A stretch of DNA of 64,000 bases from Tomocerus qinae (taxonomy: Eukaryota; Arthropoda; Collembola; Entomobryomorpha; Tomoceridae), in the NCBI GenBank assembly GCA_020055645.1, contig CM034546.1, positions 77,624,001-77,688,000 on the forward strand, read 5' to 3'. A program made the position numbers and the translations under genes. Each line of letters begins with the position of its first letter. The first letter of the stretch is position 1. The notes beneath the pieces are model-generated. The model did no database searches and had not been told where the DNA came from. It was given only the letters and a program-made list of their open reading frames with translations. Shown here one piece after another: positions 30,839-43,472 of this stretch.

Positions 30839-32486
30839 AAATGTTATTTATTTAAAAGTGTAAACAAAGGTATAATCAGGTGTGCTGTAACAAAAACAAA
30901 CACAAGTTATATAGTACATAACAAAATATGTGCTTGAACGGATGCAAACCAATACACTGGTGTAGTAAGAGCTCAGAAAAGTAGTAAGGCTAGTAGTAAT
31001 GATTAATAATCAGTTCTACTATGGATCGATTAACTGCAAACTTGTAATAATCTGCATTACGAATAGTAGCATTACTACTATTCTGCCATCTTATGTGGCC
31101 GCTGTACATATTTCATTGAAACCATCCGTACACATATAGCTTTTACACTTCAACGTGCAAATTAATGTATCGTGATATGATGACTATGTATTATGTCAAT
31201 GTCATTGTGAATATTATATAATGTAGTAAACATAATTATGCTCAATCATAATGATTAATCACCTGTATATGCTGTACTGCCTCACAATTAAAGCTCCATA
31301 TTAACGAAGGAATAATTTCATAAAGTATAAATTTCATCAGTAAAATAAAATAATGCATAATTTTTCACTAATTGTATAAAACAGTATTTAACAATACAAG
31401 TATTCACAAAAAACACTGATAGTTTGCTGTGTTACAACATGTTAAAATTAAATTTTTAATCCTTAATTTTGGTTTTCACTGACGTAAATTGTTGGATTCT
31501 AAATAGTCTAATGATGTAATGTGTGTGAAATGTAAACCAAAATTGTGTGTGTGTTAACTAGGTTACTAAATGTTTGCTACAAATAATCGTTATTATCCTA
31601 AAGTCATGTTGTAAAACATAAAATAATTCATTCTACTTGATTTGTGCATGAAAGTCGGACGACATTTCGGTCCTCTCCACTTTCAACTAATTTGCTAGAA
31701 AATAGTTGCTTTTCCAGATAGTTTCCATAAATTTAACTTAAAATATACAGTCCACTGTGCTTGTGCTTCATTGTCTGCTATCGTGGCATTATTCATAAAT
31801 AATAGTAGGTGGGTGGCACAGGTACATGAATTCACAATTCATTTAACAGTGTGATCTTAGAGAAAAATTGCAGTCAATCTGCCGCATTCTGATGAATCAC
31901 TTAATCTTACCTAGTTTAGTTAGGCCATAAGTAACTAAAAACCAAAAACATATCCTTAGTTGTATTTATATTCAATGCAATGGGCGAGTGCGCAGCCAGC
32001 GCGGATAGCGAAAGGCATTGGGGAGCTGCTGCTGCTGCTACCAAAAAAGTTTCTGAAAACCACTAAATATTTCCCCGAAATTCTTTTTTCCGTTTTTATA
32101 TACATAACAAAATCCAGCTTTCTGGAGAATTTATATCGTGGCTAGACACAGTCATATGGAAACCACATTTTAGAACGTTTGCAGATGTTGCATATTTTTA
32201 CAAGTTACCCGTTGTAAAAATTATGTGAAAAATATAAATTAAGTTTATATCTTTATCTATGCTGATGCTGAAGACGATTTAACTTCCGTGTTTAAGAAAA
32301 ATAAGCAGCAAAGACAGAAACAAACAATACAAAGCAATCTGATTCCTGATTTGGAATCTAATACATTGATTGAAATGTAAAAACTTTACCCACCGCAATG
32401 AAAAGAGATGACTTTTACTGCAACTCACAATAAAGACACGATAAGTTTCAATTTCATTCATTCATCATGCAAGAATGTTACATGTA

Positions 32487-32943
32487 AACTTTGAGACATA
32501 CTATGTATATAACCCTGTACTGCATTGTCAGCGACTGATAATGGGAAAGGTCACGTTTACATTACATGAATTTTATTTTTTATCACGTAGTACGCCGAAC
32601 AGGTATGTCTTCATTGTCTATATTAAATTCACTCCGGCGCGAAATAGGGCGTGAAAGTAAATACCGGCATTATAGGTTTGGTTATTGATTTATGTATGTT
32701 TATGTTTGTCAACTTTGAGATATACGTGTATGTAATTCTATACTGCATTGTTAGCGCGCGACTAATAATGGGTATAAGGTCACGTATAGATAACAGATAT
32801 TTTACTTTTTATCACGTAGAATGTGGAACAGGATTTTCTTACTGATTTTAAGGTATGTCTATATTATATTCACCCCGACACGAACGAAAAAGGGCGTGAG
32901 AGTAATTACGGCTATTACAGAGGCTAGGCTGTTAATTAATGTA
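32487..32943. repeat. Degenerate direct duplication, unit about 220 bp
   Basis: Two tandem copies (about 32487-32700 and 32708-32943) share ordered blocks: ACTTTGAGA.ATAC, TACTGCATTGT.AGCG, ACTAATAATGGG or ACTGATAATGGG, GGTCACGT, TTTTTATCACGTAG, AGGTATGTCT, and GGGCGTGA.AGTAA. No coding frame is shared. Confidence 0.6.
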
Positions 32944-33418
32944 TTAGGTAGGGTAGGTTAGGTTAAAAAATTTAGATTTAGACTCGATGGGTCCCTATTA
33001 CAAGTACCTTTATTCCACAAATGATTACTGTAGTGAACTTCCAATGGATATAAAATTATATTTACAATAATAAGTAGGTATAATTTATAATTCAATGTAC
33101 ATTTGAGATGGCGTGGTAGATTAGGCTAATTATTATTCACTATTCACTTAACTTAGATTTCATTTATTGTTGTAAGCTGTTCAATTTTATTTTCCAATAA
33201 CCTGTCAAACACTCAACAACTGACAACTACCACCCAGGTAGAGGTGTCAAAGTGTCGACTGACGCACTACTAACAAAATCTTGGTACAACGAAGACAACG
33301 ACTAAGTATTTGTAGGAATTTCAAAGTGGCAATCAAGATCGGCAGTGACTTAGACATTACCAATAATTTAAGAAATTATTTCCCTAAATTCAAACTAATT
33401 TAAATTAAACTCCAAAGT

Positions 33419-34384
33419 ATGATTTTTAAAATTTTAATTCTACTAGCTGGGATAACAGCAAATTCTTGGGGCAGGCGATTACAGACAATAATAGAACATG
33501 TTCAACAGGTACTTAAATTATTGATTATATATTTATTATAGATGATACAGTTAATAAAAGTTTAGTCTGCTAAATTTAAAATAAAAAGTGTATTATTAAT
33601 TATTAATCTAATATATTTATCATATAATTATCAAATTTTAGGGTTCTGTTTCTTGCCATTCTATGTTCAAATACATGCCTTGTACTGTTGTATTTTTATT
33701 TTACTTTTTTGCTTGTTTGAAAAATGTTTAACAATAACGATATACGCGATTTAATTTAATTACTAGCAATTGTATTCTGATTGGACTTAAAGTATTTTAA
33801 ATACTAATGAAATTACTTTGTTAAGAATTTGATAGATGAGAATTCAATCTATTGATAAATCTTTACCTACCTACCTACTACCTACTTACTGGTGGAAAAT
33901 TAAATCAATAAACAAAGATATTTGCACAGAATAATTTTTAGGGTGTCATAATTAGAGTTTTATATTTTCATAGGTGGACTATCCCCATCCTCCGCCGTCG
34001 CATTTTCAGCCACAATATGAAATAGTTGGTAATTCTCTACCGCCTAGCCACTCAACTCTAAGAAGAGGTCCACCGAGGCATATTGGAAATGGAAGAATTA
34101 GATTGGTCTCGGAAAAATTAGACACAATTTGTTATAAAATGGAAATCTTAGAATCAAATATGGAAGAACTTAGGTCACAGTTGAATACCAAATGGAATTT
34201 AATTCAAAGTGAATTGGAATCTAAAGATCAACAAATGGGAAACTATAAATCCGAAATTTCGCAAAGAATTGATGGAATTGGTGAAGATATTCAAGTTGTG
34301 TCTCAGGACGTAAAAAAGCAGACTAAAAATCTGTACAACCTCATTATGCAAGTTGCTTCGGAATTGTCAAATCCATTTATTTGA
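33419..34384 (+). CDS. Small secreted coiled-coil protein, orphan (two exons)
   Basis: Exon 1 (33419-33508) encodes a signal peptide (MIFKILILLAGITANSWG). Exon 2 (33974-34384) follows a clean TTTTCATAG acceptor in phase 0, giving 166 residues. After a proline-rich linker (VDYPHPPPSHFQP) and a basic patch (LRRGPPRH), the C-terminal about 90 residues form a likely coiled coil: LDTICYKMEILESNMEELRS followed by repeated SE, ISQRIDGIGEDI and VSQDVKKQ. No enzymatic motif or known family was recognised. AATAAA signals follow the stop within 50 bases. The matching splice sites, signal peptide and poly(A) signal support a real expressed gene. A role as an oligomeric extracellular or silk-, mucus- or venom-type protein would be guesswork. 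Confidence 0.65.
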
Positions 34385-35694
34385 AACTTATATATATAAT
34401 TGTGTTTAAATAAAGAAGAAATAAATAAAAAACGTACGGTGCCTAATAAATGATATAATATTATAAATAGGTACCTATAAATTGTACATGATAATGTACT
34501 ACACCAAAAGCTTTTAATGCCTCCTATCTACCCAGTCTGTATTTTTGTTAAAGAATAAAGTCAACTAATACATGCTAAATTTGAATTAAATGAAAGTGTT
34601 TTAATAACAGCTATAAAAATATTAACTTATACTTTTATACTATGAATTACCAAAGTAGCAATAGTTTTTAAAAATTGTAGAGGCTTACCAAGAACAATTA
34701 AAATTGTCACTAAAATCTTATAACTTATAAGCATGTACGATGGACCCGGTCATAATATCGTACACTCTAAAAACGGCTCAACTGTTTATAAATTCATCAT
34801 CCATTCAACTTCTTGGACATCAGACTTAAAGTTTGAAAAATAAAACTTCCATTTGTGAAAGTGAAATTAGACATCATTACATAAGTATACGTACGTAGTA
34901 AATCGTTTTCAGTTTTATTGTCGTAAGACTGGAAAATCAACTATTTTTAATAAAAGTGTCGTAAAAGGTTAATATAATCACCTTCACTTGGCCTATTTTT
35001 ACTTAACTACAACTATTTAGTCAGAATATTATAGCTATAACTTCGTCTTGATTATCATCTCATTGAGCATCGTATTCGTATTCGTATTCAATATTCGTAC
35101 GTATTCATAACCATTTGCTCACAAACTTGCACTTGTTGAAAATCAGGAAGCAAACAAAGCGAAGCCCGAGAACGCGGAACGGTGTAAATTAAACACGGCT
35201 AGTGGAACTATTTTCTGTTAATCTGTTGCCACTTGAGAAGGCGCAAAATTCAATAATTCCAAGAATGTCAAACTAATGTGTCCGATAGTCCAATTTGTTC
35301 TATTAATCATACATCATAATTTATTGGTAAAATTCCTAATAAAGTAAAGGAAATATCTTCGTTTAATTGATCATTCATTATTTTTATTTTACAGGTGATC
35401 CAGGGATTTCAATATAGTAGATGAAGTTGTTCACCGTCAACCGCTTTTATATCTTGACGACGGAAAGACTTTAACGGTACAAACAAATAATAATATACCA
35501 ATTAAATATCAAGTTGGTGGGCGGTAACGTTGCGACTATAAAGCTATAGCTAACTAACAACTAACTAGCTTGGGGCAGTTGTAAAACCATATGTAAAAGC
35601 CAAAAGCTTACATAATAGATTTTATATTATTGGGTTATATTTAGATACTGCAGTTATCTGTAATGTCACTAGACTAACAGAAGATTTCTTAAAG
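34385..35694. other. Intergenic region and TBCK 5' flank
   Basis: No coding sequence recognised. It includes a TATTCG microsatellite near 35070-35105. A non-coding first exon of TBCK could lie here (an ACAG acceptor-like site occurs near 35394), but nothing decides it. Confidence 0.45.
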
Positions 35695-38600
35695 ATGCCA
35701 GAAAAGCAGGATAGATGGTTGGGGACCGCTCTATTTGGCGTGACATTTTTTACATCTAGTCAGCGAAATGAAAGCTGTGGAACCAACGGTCTTCCGCTGA
35801 CGCCTAATAGTATTCGAATTTTAGGTCGCTCACAATACCTCAAGTCTTTGTGCCATCCTAATCTGACTCTTTATATTGACATTATTCGGGGGAAGCACGA
35901 AAGAATAATAATCATCTCAGAATATTATACGAGAAATCTGCGAAATATTCTCAAGTCTAAAAGTGTGCAGTTTTTGTGCGAGCAAGAGAAAATTCTGACG
36001 ATTTCCAGACAGATCCTAGAAGGCTTATGTTACCTGAACCACCATGGAATAGCAAATCGGAATTTGAATTTGGAAAATGTTTTGTTTGACGAGAGAGACT
36101 GTGTGAAAGTTTTGAGTTACGGGTTAAATTATATGACCAACGGGGGAAAGTATATTTCTTTTCCAATTGGAACTCCAAAGTACACAGCTCCAGAGATTTA
36201 TTTGGTGGGGATGAAAAAGGGATTAACATTATTTTCTTGTGATGTCTGGTCGCTTGGAATTATTCTATTAGAATTAGTCCTTGGTTTTGAAATCTGGTCA
36301 GATTTGAAGTTGCGAGAGCTGATTTATAAAGTTGCAAGTTTTGGCAAAGGTCCCAATACTGTTTTACAACAAATCCTCGAAGAATACAATGCCATGCATA
36401 TTATGGATGAAATGGACCATTCTGTCAAACTCCTTATTGGTCAATGCTTGGAACTAGATCCAACGAAACGCCCATGGCCAAAAACTCTATTGGCCAACAG
36501 CGACATTTTTGGTGCTCAGCCATCGGCGACAGAATCTTGGGACGTGGGCAGGAATTCAAAATTTTTCCGTTCCGCCACCTTAGTATTGACAGATTGCAGG
36601 GAAGAAACTTTAATTGAGATTTCCCCCACAGAAAGTAACGAAGATGATATTCAGACCTCTTTTAGTCCCCTACCAAAGGATTTATTAGCAGTACGAACTC
36701 TGAAAGAAGTCTACTATTTGTGGCAGTTGGCTGGTGGAGATGTTTTCACGGAATTAAAGCGACAAGGTCTTACAAGAAAAAAACCTACAGTTCTTGCTCT
36801 GCCGAAATTAATGACCTTGGAGGGGGAATCCTTTGGAAAGTCGAAAGAACGGGGTCTTTTGTTAGATCAGACAGTCATCGTCCTCCCGTTAGAAGAATTG
36901 CGTAAAAGATTGAATGGCATCCCGTCGGAAGCGTATTATCCTCTAGTCGAGTCTCAGATATCTCAGCTTTCTCTCGGAACAGATTCTCTGTTGAAAGAAT
37001 CTAGTTCCTTGCCTCTAGTGATCCGGGAAAAGGATATTGAGTACCAATTCCACCGAATTGTCCTTTTTGACAGGTTACTCAACGGTTATCCCTACACCAA
37101 GAATTTGATTCACCGAGAATGCCTCCAAGACGTCCCACCATTTTTTAGAGCTAAAATCTGGTCTTGTCTCTTGGACATTCAGGGAGATGTCGATTACCTT
37201 TACAATTCTATCGACAAAGAAACTCCTACATCGACAGATAGACAAATTGAAGTGGATATTCCTCGCTGTCATCAATATGATGAGTTGCTTGCTAGTCCGA
37301 GTGGTCATGAAAAATTCAAGAGGGTTCTCAAAGCGTGGGTCGTTAGCAATACCGAATATGTTTACTGGCAGGGCCTGGACTCACTGTGTGCACCATTCCT
37401 GTATTTGAACTTTAATAATGAAGCCATGGCCTACGCCTGTCTCTCCACATTTATTCCTAAATATTTGTATAGTTTCTTTCTCAAGGACAATTCTGCTGTT
37501 ATTCAAGAGTATCTCGCTAAATTTTCACAACTCATTGCCTTTCACGACCCGCAGTTGACTAATCATTTGGACTCCATTGGATTTATTCCGGAACTATACG
37601 CTATCCCGTGGTTTCTCACTATGTTCTCTCGTAAGAATTATAATAATCAGTTCATAATTTTACGATTTTGTTTAATGAATGGTTGTGGAAGTTGTATTTC
37701 TAATATAATGGGGTTATGTAATATATTTTATTTTTTAAAGGTGTCATTTAACCCATCTCCAAGTTGGTGAATCTCTTTTTTTGCATTATGTTTAAGTATC
37801 AATTATCTCAAATTAAATATTCATAGACACAAAGTTTGTATATAATTACGATTTATGAATTGTCATAATTTAGGCTTTTGTGGGTGGGTAGTAAATGTTC
37901 AGTGTTCACAAAAATATATTTCTGTATTATATTATACTTCATAGATTAATCTAACCGGAAATGCGACGTTTTTCAGCAAAGATAATGCATTCAGTAACCG
38001 TTTTAAAATTAAAAGGCAGTCGAATTTGTTGATCTTAAAAATAATTGTAAATAAATTACCTTTGCTGATTAAATGCAGTATTGGGATTCTTAGACTTATA
38101 ATCATGTTTTAAAATGTAAAAAATTGTATGTATGAGTATTTATTAATGTGTATGTGTTTATTCTATGTGATAATATGGTCTATAAACATGTCATTTTGGG
38201 AAAAAGCCCAACCAAATATATATAGCCAAATATTTTTGTGAAACCAGGCCAAGTTTTAATGAATATGTTATTTATTGTTTTCAGACGTATTTCCTCTACA
38301 TAAAATATTTCATTTATGGGACAAACTGCTTTTGGGGGACTCGTCTTTTTCATTATGCATAGGACTAGCCATCTTGTACCAGCTAAGGGAGTCTTTGCTC
38401 AATTCTGGCTTTAATGAATGCATTCTATTGTTTTCTGATATGCCTGAAATCAACATCGAAAAATGCGTAACGGACTCCGTGGAGATATTTTGCAGTACGC
38501 CGAAAAGTGCTCTTTGCCGAAAACACGAGCCGTCTGTTCAGAGGAAGTGCATGGATGGCGGGAGAAAATTGAGTGTCCACACCTGTGAATATTTGTACGA

Positions 38601-39067
38601 AGAAAAGCCACAAACAAGCTCTCCTCGTCACGTAACTAACGATGCTTTGAAAATGGAAGCCATTCCTTTGGTAGACCTCAAAAAAAGAAAAGTGTGCTCG
38701 AATTAGTGGGGAAGATTTTCTACAGCTGCTGGATCTCAACAGGAAAAAGTTTAATCGGCCTAAAATGGTAGTCGTTGACGTCCGCAATCACGAAGATTTC
38801 AGCCGAGGTGCTATTCCTGGAAGTATCAACATTCCTTACTCGACAGCATTTTCTCCACAAAATGGCACTCTGAATTCGTGTCAGGAAGTCCACACGTTAA
38901 ATGCTAATCGGGGAAAAATTATTGTGATTGTGGGAAACAGAGGAGATTCGGCTATCAAGTTCGCTGAGGGGATTCTTCGTCTGGAATATGCCAGAGTTTG
39001 TGTACTGCACAGGGGTATTGACATTTTTCGAACTTCTAACATCCTTGTTGTTCCTTCAACTATTTAG
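35695..39067 (+). CDS. TBCK: TBC domain-containing protein kinase-like (TBCK)
   Basis: Exon 1 is 35695-37630 and exon 2 is 38285-39067, joined in phase 1 (MFS plus HVFPLHKIFHLWD). The protein of about 905 residues has the length and order of animal TBCK: an N-terminal pseudokinase, a TBC Rab-GAP domain and a C-terminal rhodanese-like domain. In the kinase part the HRD loop reads ANRNLNLENV and DFG is not present, so it is a pseudokinase, as known for the family. The TBC part keeps both catalytic fingers (IEVDIPRCHQYDELL and YWQGLDSLCAPF). The rhodanese part (VVVDVRNHEDFSRGAIPGSI) lacks the catalytic cysteine loop. TBCK is linked to mTOR signalling and mRNA/endosome trafficking. The frame breaks by one base in an A7 run around 38682-38688; beyond it RISGEDFLQLL continues the protein. 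This is probably an assembly indel, since the gene is conserved and otherwise intact. Confidence 0.93.
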
Positions 39068-39953
39068 TTTTACTGCGGGGATTTAAAATTCAGATAGAAT
39101 GACTGTCAGCTTTCTGAAATTCTATTTAAACTAATTTATATTCCTGTAATTAGGATTTATAGTATTAGGTATTGACTTAATGGCTGATTATTTCATATTT
39201 CATTACTGGACTGGACATTAAATTATGTATACCTACGTTTTCTTTAGTATTTTTCGTAAAAAAGCAATTAGGCAATCAACGTTTCCTTAAAAACAATCTG
39301 ATAAAGAGATTCTCAATTAAGTGCTTGTTAATTTGACCATTATTTCGTAATAAACATGTATTACTACAATAAACTTTACTAAAATATTATGTTTGTCTGT
39401 AAATTGAAACGAATTTTTAAATCGACTGAATAAATGGTTAAAATGACGGATAATCCATTAATTACTAGTTATAATTTAGAATTTATGTACAAAAATATTC
39501 TCCGCCTTAGTTTTAGATTTTGGAGGACTGATTTTGAGGATTTTGTATCACTACACTACATTTAGCAATACCTACACACAGAAAACTCCCCTTTTAATTT
39601 AAGTATGGATGTATCGATTTTTGGGACTAGTTCAAGTTTGGTATTATTCAAGTGACAAAATAGGCCCTCCAATTACACTAATTGAATTCAGTTGATAGCC
39701 TTCGGATTACCACTGATCTTCACCCAAAGTCACATATAGTTAAAATCATCTTTACTAACTAAATAAAATAATGATAATAATAAAATAGTGCATTCCGTAC
39801 TTAATAACGAAAGCTTGTACATATATAGTTGTTTTACCAATATTTCTTATCTTAACGAGCGAGATCTATCTTTTCCAATTTAAGTACATTGGTACTGAAT
39901 TAAATAATATCCCCCGGTTAATTTTAGTACGTACTAAAACATGGGATATCGTT
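39068..39953. other. Intergenic, TBCK 3' flank
   Basis: AT-rich, with no gene recognised. AATAAA-like signals follow the TBCK stop around 39350. Confidence 0.5.
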
Positions 39954-40109
39954 ATCAAGCACGTATCCTGAGGGGGGGGGGCCGGGGAGGCCGGGCCCCC
40001 CTAAGCTTCCAGAAAGAGGCGATTTTTTTTGTCAAAAAAGGTTAAAAATCCAAAAAAATTTCATTTTGGTGTGCCCCCCCTTGGTCAAATTCCTGGATAC
40101 GTGCTTGAT
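39954..40109. mobile_element. 156-bp MITE with perfect 15-bp terminal inverted repeats
   Basis: ATCAAGCACGTATCC at 39954-39968 and its exact complement at 40095-40109 bound a short interior holding G10, a GC-rich core and a C7 run. The direct flank CGTT occurs immediately outside both ends (39950-39953 and 40110-40113), consistent with a 4-bp target duplication. It has no coding capacity. Confidence 0.7.
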
Positions 40110-40822
40110 CGTTATCACCAGTTCCAAAATTCAATAATCCGTACTTAAAGCCACATTTTATTTTTTTCGTGTATCAGTGTATTTATTTGCTATTGAAACT
40201 CGGATATTTCCGTTTGATGTGCAAATCTGTGCAAATTAAGGAGAGTAATTAGGAGTGTAAAAATCTATTTTTTCTCCACTTTTAAACCCCAAATAGTTTT
40301 TTACTTGCCGATTAATGACTAGTCAATACTAACACTATTTAATTTAAGACTCTTACATCTAGAACCATATTCTCGAATGTTATGCCATGAATTTTAAATA
40401 GCAAGGTTATCATAATTGCGTATGAAGGGAGATAAAAGAATACAGTTGCGGAGTTGTGGAATATACAGAGTTGCGGATGAAATCTTTTTATTCGCAACAA
40501 AATAAACAAGCAGTGCATAGTGATTACATAGGGTCAGCAAAAGTCAAATGTTCATTCATTTTATGTGTTTAGTACCTGCTTGTAATTAGAATTTTAATTG
40601 CTTATTATCAATTATTAAACAGATTAAATCGAATCAACAAGCTAGCGTAGAATAATTATCGACTTATTAATTTTTGAAAATAATTAAGACAATTAGTAGT
40701 GTCAATTGCTTTTTGCAGTTTTGGTGTATCCAGTTAGAAGCTAATGCGCCCGGTTCGAGAAAGGGATGAAATTTTCTTGAACTGAAAACATTTCTTTCCA
40801 TATTAGGAGTTGTTCTAAAGAC
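40110..40822. other. Intergenic
   Basis: AT-rich sequence at the 3' side of gene A; no feature recognised. Confidence 0.5.
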
Positions 40823-42849
40823 TTAGTATTTATGAAAACGACTCTTCTTTTTAATATTTTTATCTTGTCTAGCTGAACACTCGAATTTCCAAGGTTCGTC
40901 AGTCAAGTATACATGCATTGAAGATAGTCCAAGCGAGTGCTGAGCACTTAAGCATTTCGGTACGCTTTCTGTATTATTGTTTGATCCAGCTATCCACTTT
41001 AAAAGGATAGAAAAACAGTTTATCAACAGTTGCCATTACTTCAGTACGTAACTATTTTTTCCAGTATTTAGATAATATGTGCTTTTGTTGAATGGGGCTT
41101 CATGGAAAGTGCTCTATTGTAACTCACCGTTATAGATTCTAAGCTAGGGCGTTCCACGGAAGGTGAAGTGGCTTTTCCCGGAATGATAAAGCCATAACCA
41201 TTCAGGTTTCCGCTATTGTCGTACAGAAGGAAAAAAGGTTGGAAAGTTTGGCAACTATCGACATTCCATGAATCTTGTCTGTAGAAACGATGCCAACCTG
41301 TTTAGGAGTTAATTAACATAATATTATTACGGTTCCCCACTGAGAATAATTAGATGAACGTTGATTAAAATTGTACGAACCTTACGGGGCAAAATGATTG
41401 ACTTGTGAAATTAAATATTACCTTTAACTGTTCACGTATAATGATATATTCATGTGAATTGTTGAGGGGTTAATTATATTTGGGATTTGTAAATTAGAGA
41501 CTAAATTACCCATCCATCTGTAGCAATGGTTTTTAGCCCACCCATTTAACAAATGTTTATCAGAAGATGTTTTCGGGGGACTGGTCATAGCTAGTTTCAA
41601 GTTGTTGTTCGGCGATCCATTTTGAATATATAGTTGGGACACAGTTCCTTCTGTATTCAATTTACTGCGATGACGTCTTTTACTACAAATCAAACCTATA
41701 ATAGTATTTCAAAGGGAACATTAATGTAATTTCATGAAAAAACATCGAGTTCCGAATGGCTAAGTTAAAGTAATAAGATTTTATAATTTCTAACGGAATT
41801 TCAAGGTATTAATTGCAAATTACAAATACAATTATAATATATTATATTATAGAATATGAAACAAATGGCTAAAAAAAACTCTTCTTATTTGTATTGGATG
41901 ATTCATACTTACTTGGGTTCATGTGGTACACGGTAATAGCAAAGTATTGAATACCCCGAATTGTCACATTTGTAATAGCTGGTTGCTTATCGTATCGATA
42001 GTTACTTCCTTGTACTTCACTGTAAGGCATCTAGTATTAAATCCAACTAAATCTTAACCATTTACATACATTGATAATGAGTATAAAATATTTCAAGAGC
42101 AGGTTAATCAACTTTATGTGGATGTGGCCAGTAAGCTTTAGGGGAAATTGGGAATTGGATGATATTTGGTCGATTGGTGTGCCTAATAAACTTACTCAGC
42201 GATTGACGGTTATAATTATGTAATAATGGCCTTTAACGGCTAAGATTACGATGCTAATGTAATTAAAATCAGTCTTGAATTTAAAATGTTTTAGAAGTCA
42301 CTAATTCCAATCAAAAGATAATATTGCATAAAAACTGAATCTTTCGAAATTAGATTTATATATAGGTATAGCAAATGATGGTTAACCAGTTAAATAAAGA
42401 ATGTTATACCAAAAATTGTACTCCAGCAATGGTTCCCTGTTTGTCCAGCAAAACAGCGTGCGAAATCGGGTTCTCCGAAGTCTTGACATATTGATATCCA
42501 TAGAAATGGCCCTTATTTGTGCATGTGTTTTGCACAAGTTGGAAGTTTTTTTCTTTTAAAGCCGACTTGGTCCTTCCTATTCTTTGGTACAGAACGTTAC
42601 TCTTCTGGCCTCGTGTGTCTATTCCCTCACAGCGATCACCTCCGTCTATCGTTCTAGCACAGAATCCTCCAGTAACTAAAATAATATAATTCAAAATCAA
42701 AAAGAATAGTGAAATATTTAGGCACTTGGATAATTTAAAGAAATGTTTAAAAACCAACTTCTCAAATCAATTCTTCCTTTAGGGTCAGCATTGATCCTGC
42801 AGGACAGAAGTAAAACAATGGCGATTGCAGCAACAGCTTGAAACATCAT
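40823..42849 (-). CDS. Gene A: secreted stand-alone domain-X protein (six exons)
   Basis: Exons 42759-42849, 42410-42675, 41913-42030, 41510-41695, 41128-41297 and 40823-40996 join with consistent phases to about 334 residues. The first exon is a signal peptide (FQAVAAIAIVLLLSCRINA). The rest is a cysteine-containing domain, called X here, with landmarks ISHAVLLDKQGTIAGVQFL, MPYSEVQ, ITVYHMNPSLIC, NTEGTVSQLYIQ, CYRWMGWHRFY, LNGYGFIIPGKAT, NNNTESVPKCL and SSMHVYLTDEP. I do not recognise a named family. Gene B has the same domain with the same intron positions and phases; exons 1 and 2 have identical lengths (91 and 266). Here the protein ends shortly after the last landmark, with a lysine-rich tail and a stop at 40823. 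It is transcribed away from gene B. It is probably extracellular; catalytic activity is unknown. Confidence 0.8.
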
Positions 42850-43278
42850 CTTATAGTCAACTAATTTACCTCTATTGGAATGATAATAATGTAGTCCTGC
42901 ATTTCAACTAACCATACTACAATAATTGTTTTATCGATTATTTACCGAGTTGATAATTTAACAATAAAAATATACCAAAACTTTATAAAGTAACCATTCA
43001 GTATTGGTAAAATGCAATTACAATATAAGTTGAGTTGATAATTTGTATAAAACTTAACAAAAATATAGTGTAAAACGTGATTATAAAAATCCATTTCTGT
43101 GTAATAAATTATATAAGTAAAGATATCAAACAGCAAGAAAGGTTCAAGACAACATGCAAGTAATCATTGACCACTTCCAGCCACCAACCACTTCCTCGTA
43201 GAATAGAACGCTGGCTAAAGAAATACACTTTTGGATACCTATGGAAAGTACAATAGACATTCAGTAATAATTTTTATG
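42850..43278. other. Upstream region of gene A
   Basis: AT-rich; no clear TATA box for gene A. The divergent TATA at 43279 may serve the plus-strand gene beyond it. Confidence 0.4.
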
Positions 43279-43287
43279 TATAAAAAG
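43279..43287 (+). promoter_or_regulatory. TATA box (TATAAAAAG)
   Basis: Lies 63 bases upstream of an ATG at 43342. That ATG opens a short frame ending in a GTAAGT donor at 43364, so it may be the promoter of a small plus-strand gene whose last exon could be 45164-45435. Confidence 0.35.
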
Positions 43288-43341
43288 TGATGTATTTAGA
43301 ACACGGTTTCGTAATTAGCAGAATATGCACGACACATTGTG

Positions 43342-43472
43342 ATGACTAAAGTTCTATTGCAAAGTAAGTCGAAGTTCATAATTTTTAAAAATACGTTTCT
43401 TCTGCTTTTCCATCTTTCCTAGATGGGACATGCCCTCGATCTGTTATATTATCTGTAAGCTTATAAAAATAT
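43342..43472 (+). CDS. Two candidate mini-exons of an unidentified gene
   Basis: ATG 43342 to 43363 (MTKVLLQ plus one base, then GTAAGT). A strong pyrimidine tract and TAG acceptor at about 43425 then lead to a 32-base exon (NGTCPRSVILS) ending in GTAAGC. Phases are compatible. The peptide is too short to assign. These exons are plausible only because of the TATA box and the splice signals. A link to the exon at 45164 needs at least one further exon that I did not find. Confidence 0.25.

Larger units (their letters stand above)
30124..33418. other. Gene-poor sequence with tandem repeats
   Basis: No gene recognised apart from the repeats listed separately. Short TAGGTTAGGTT near 32947 resembles the arthropod telomere unit, but only two or three units are present. 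Confidence 0.5.

Noticed and set aside
32940-32975. Telomere-like TAGGTTAGGTT
   Set aside because: Only two or three units; too short to call an interstitial telomere array.
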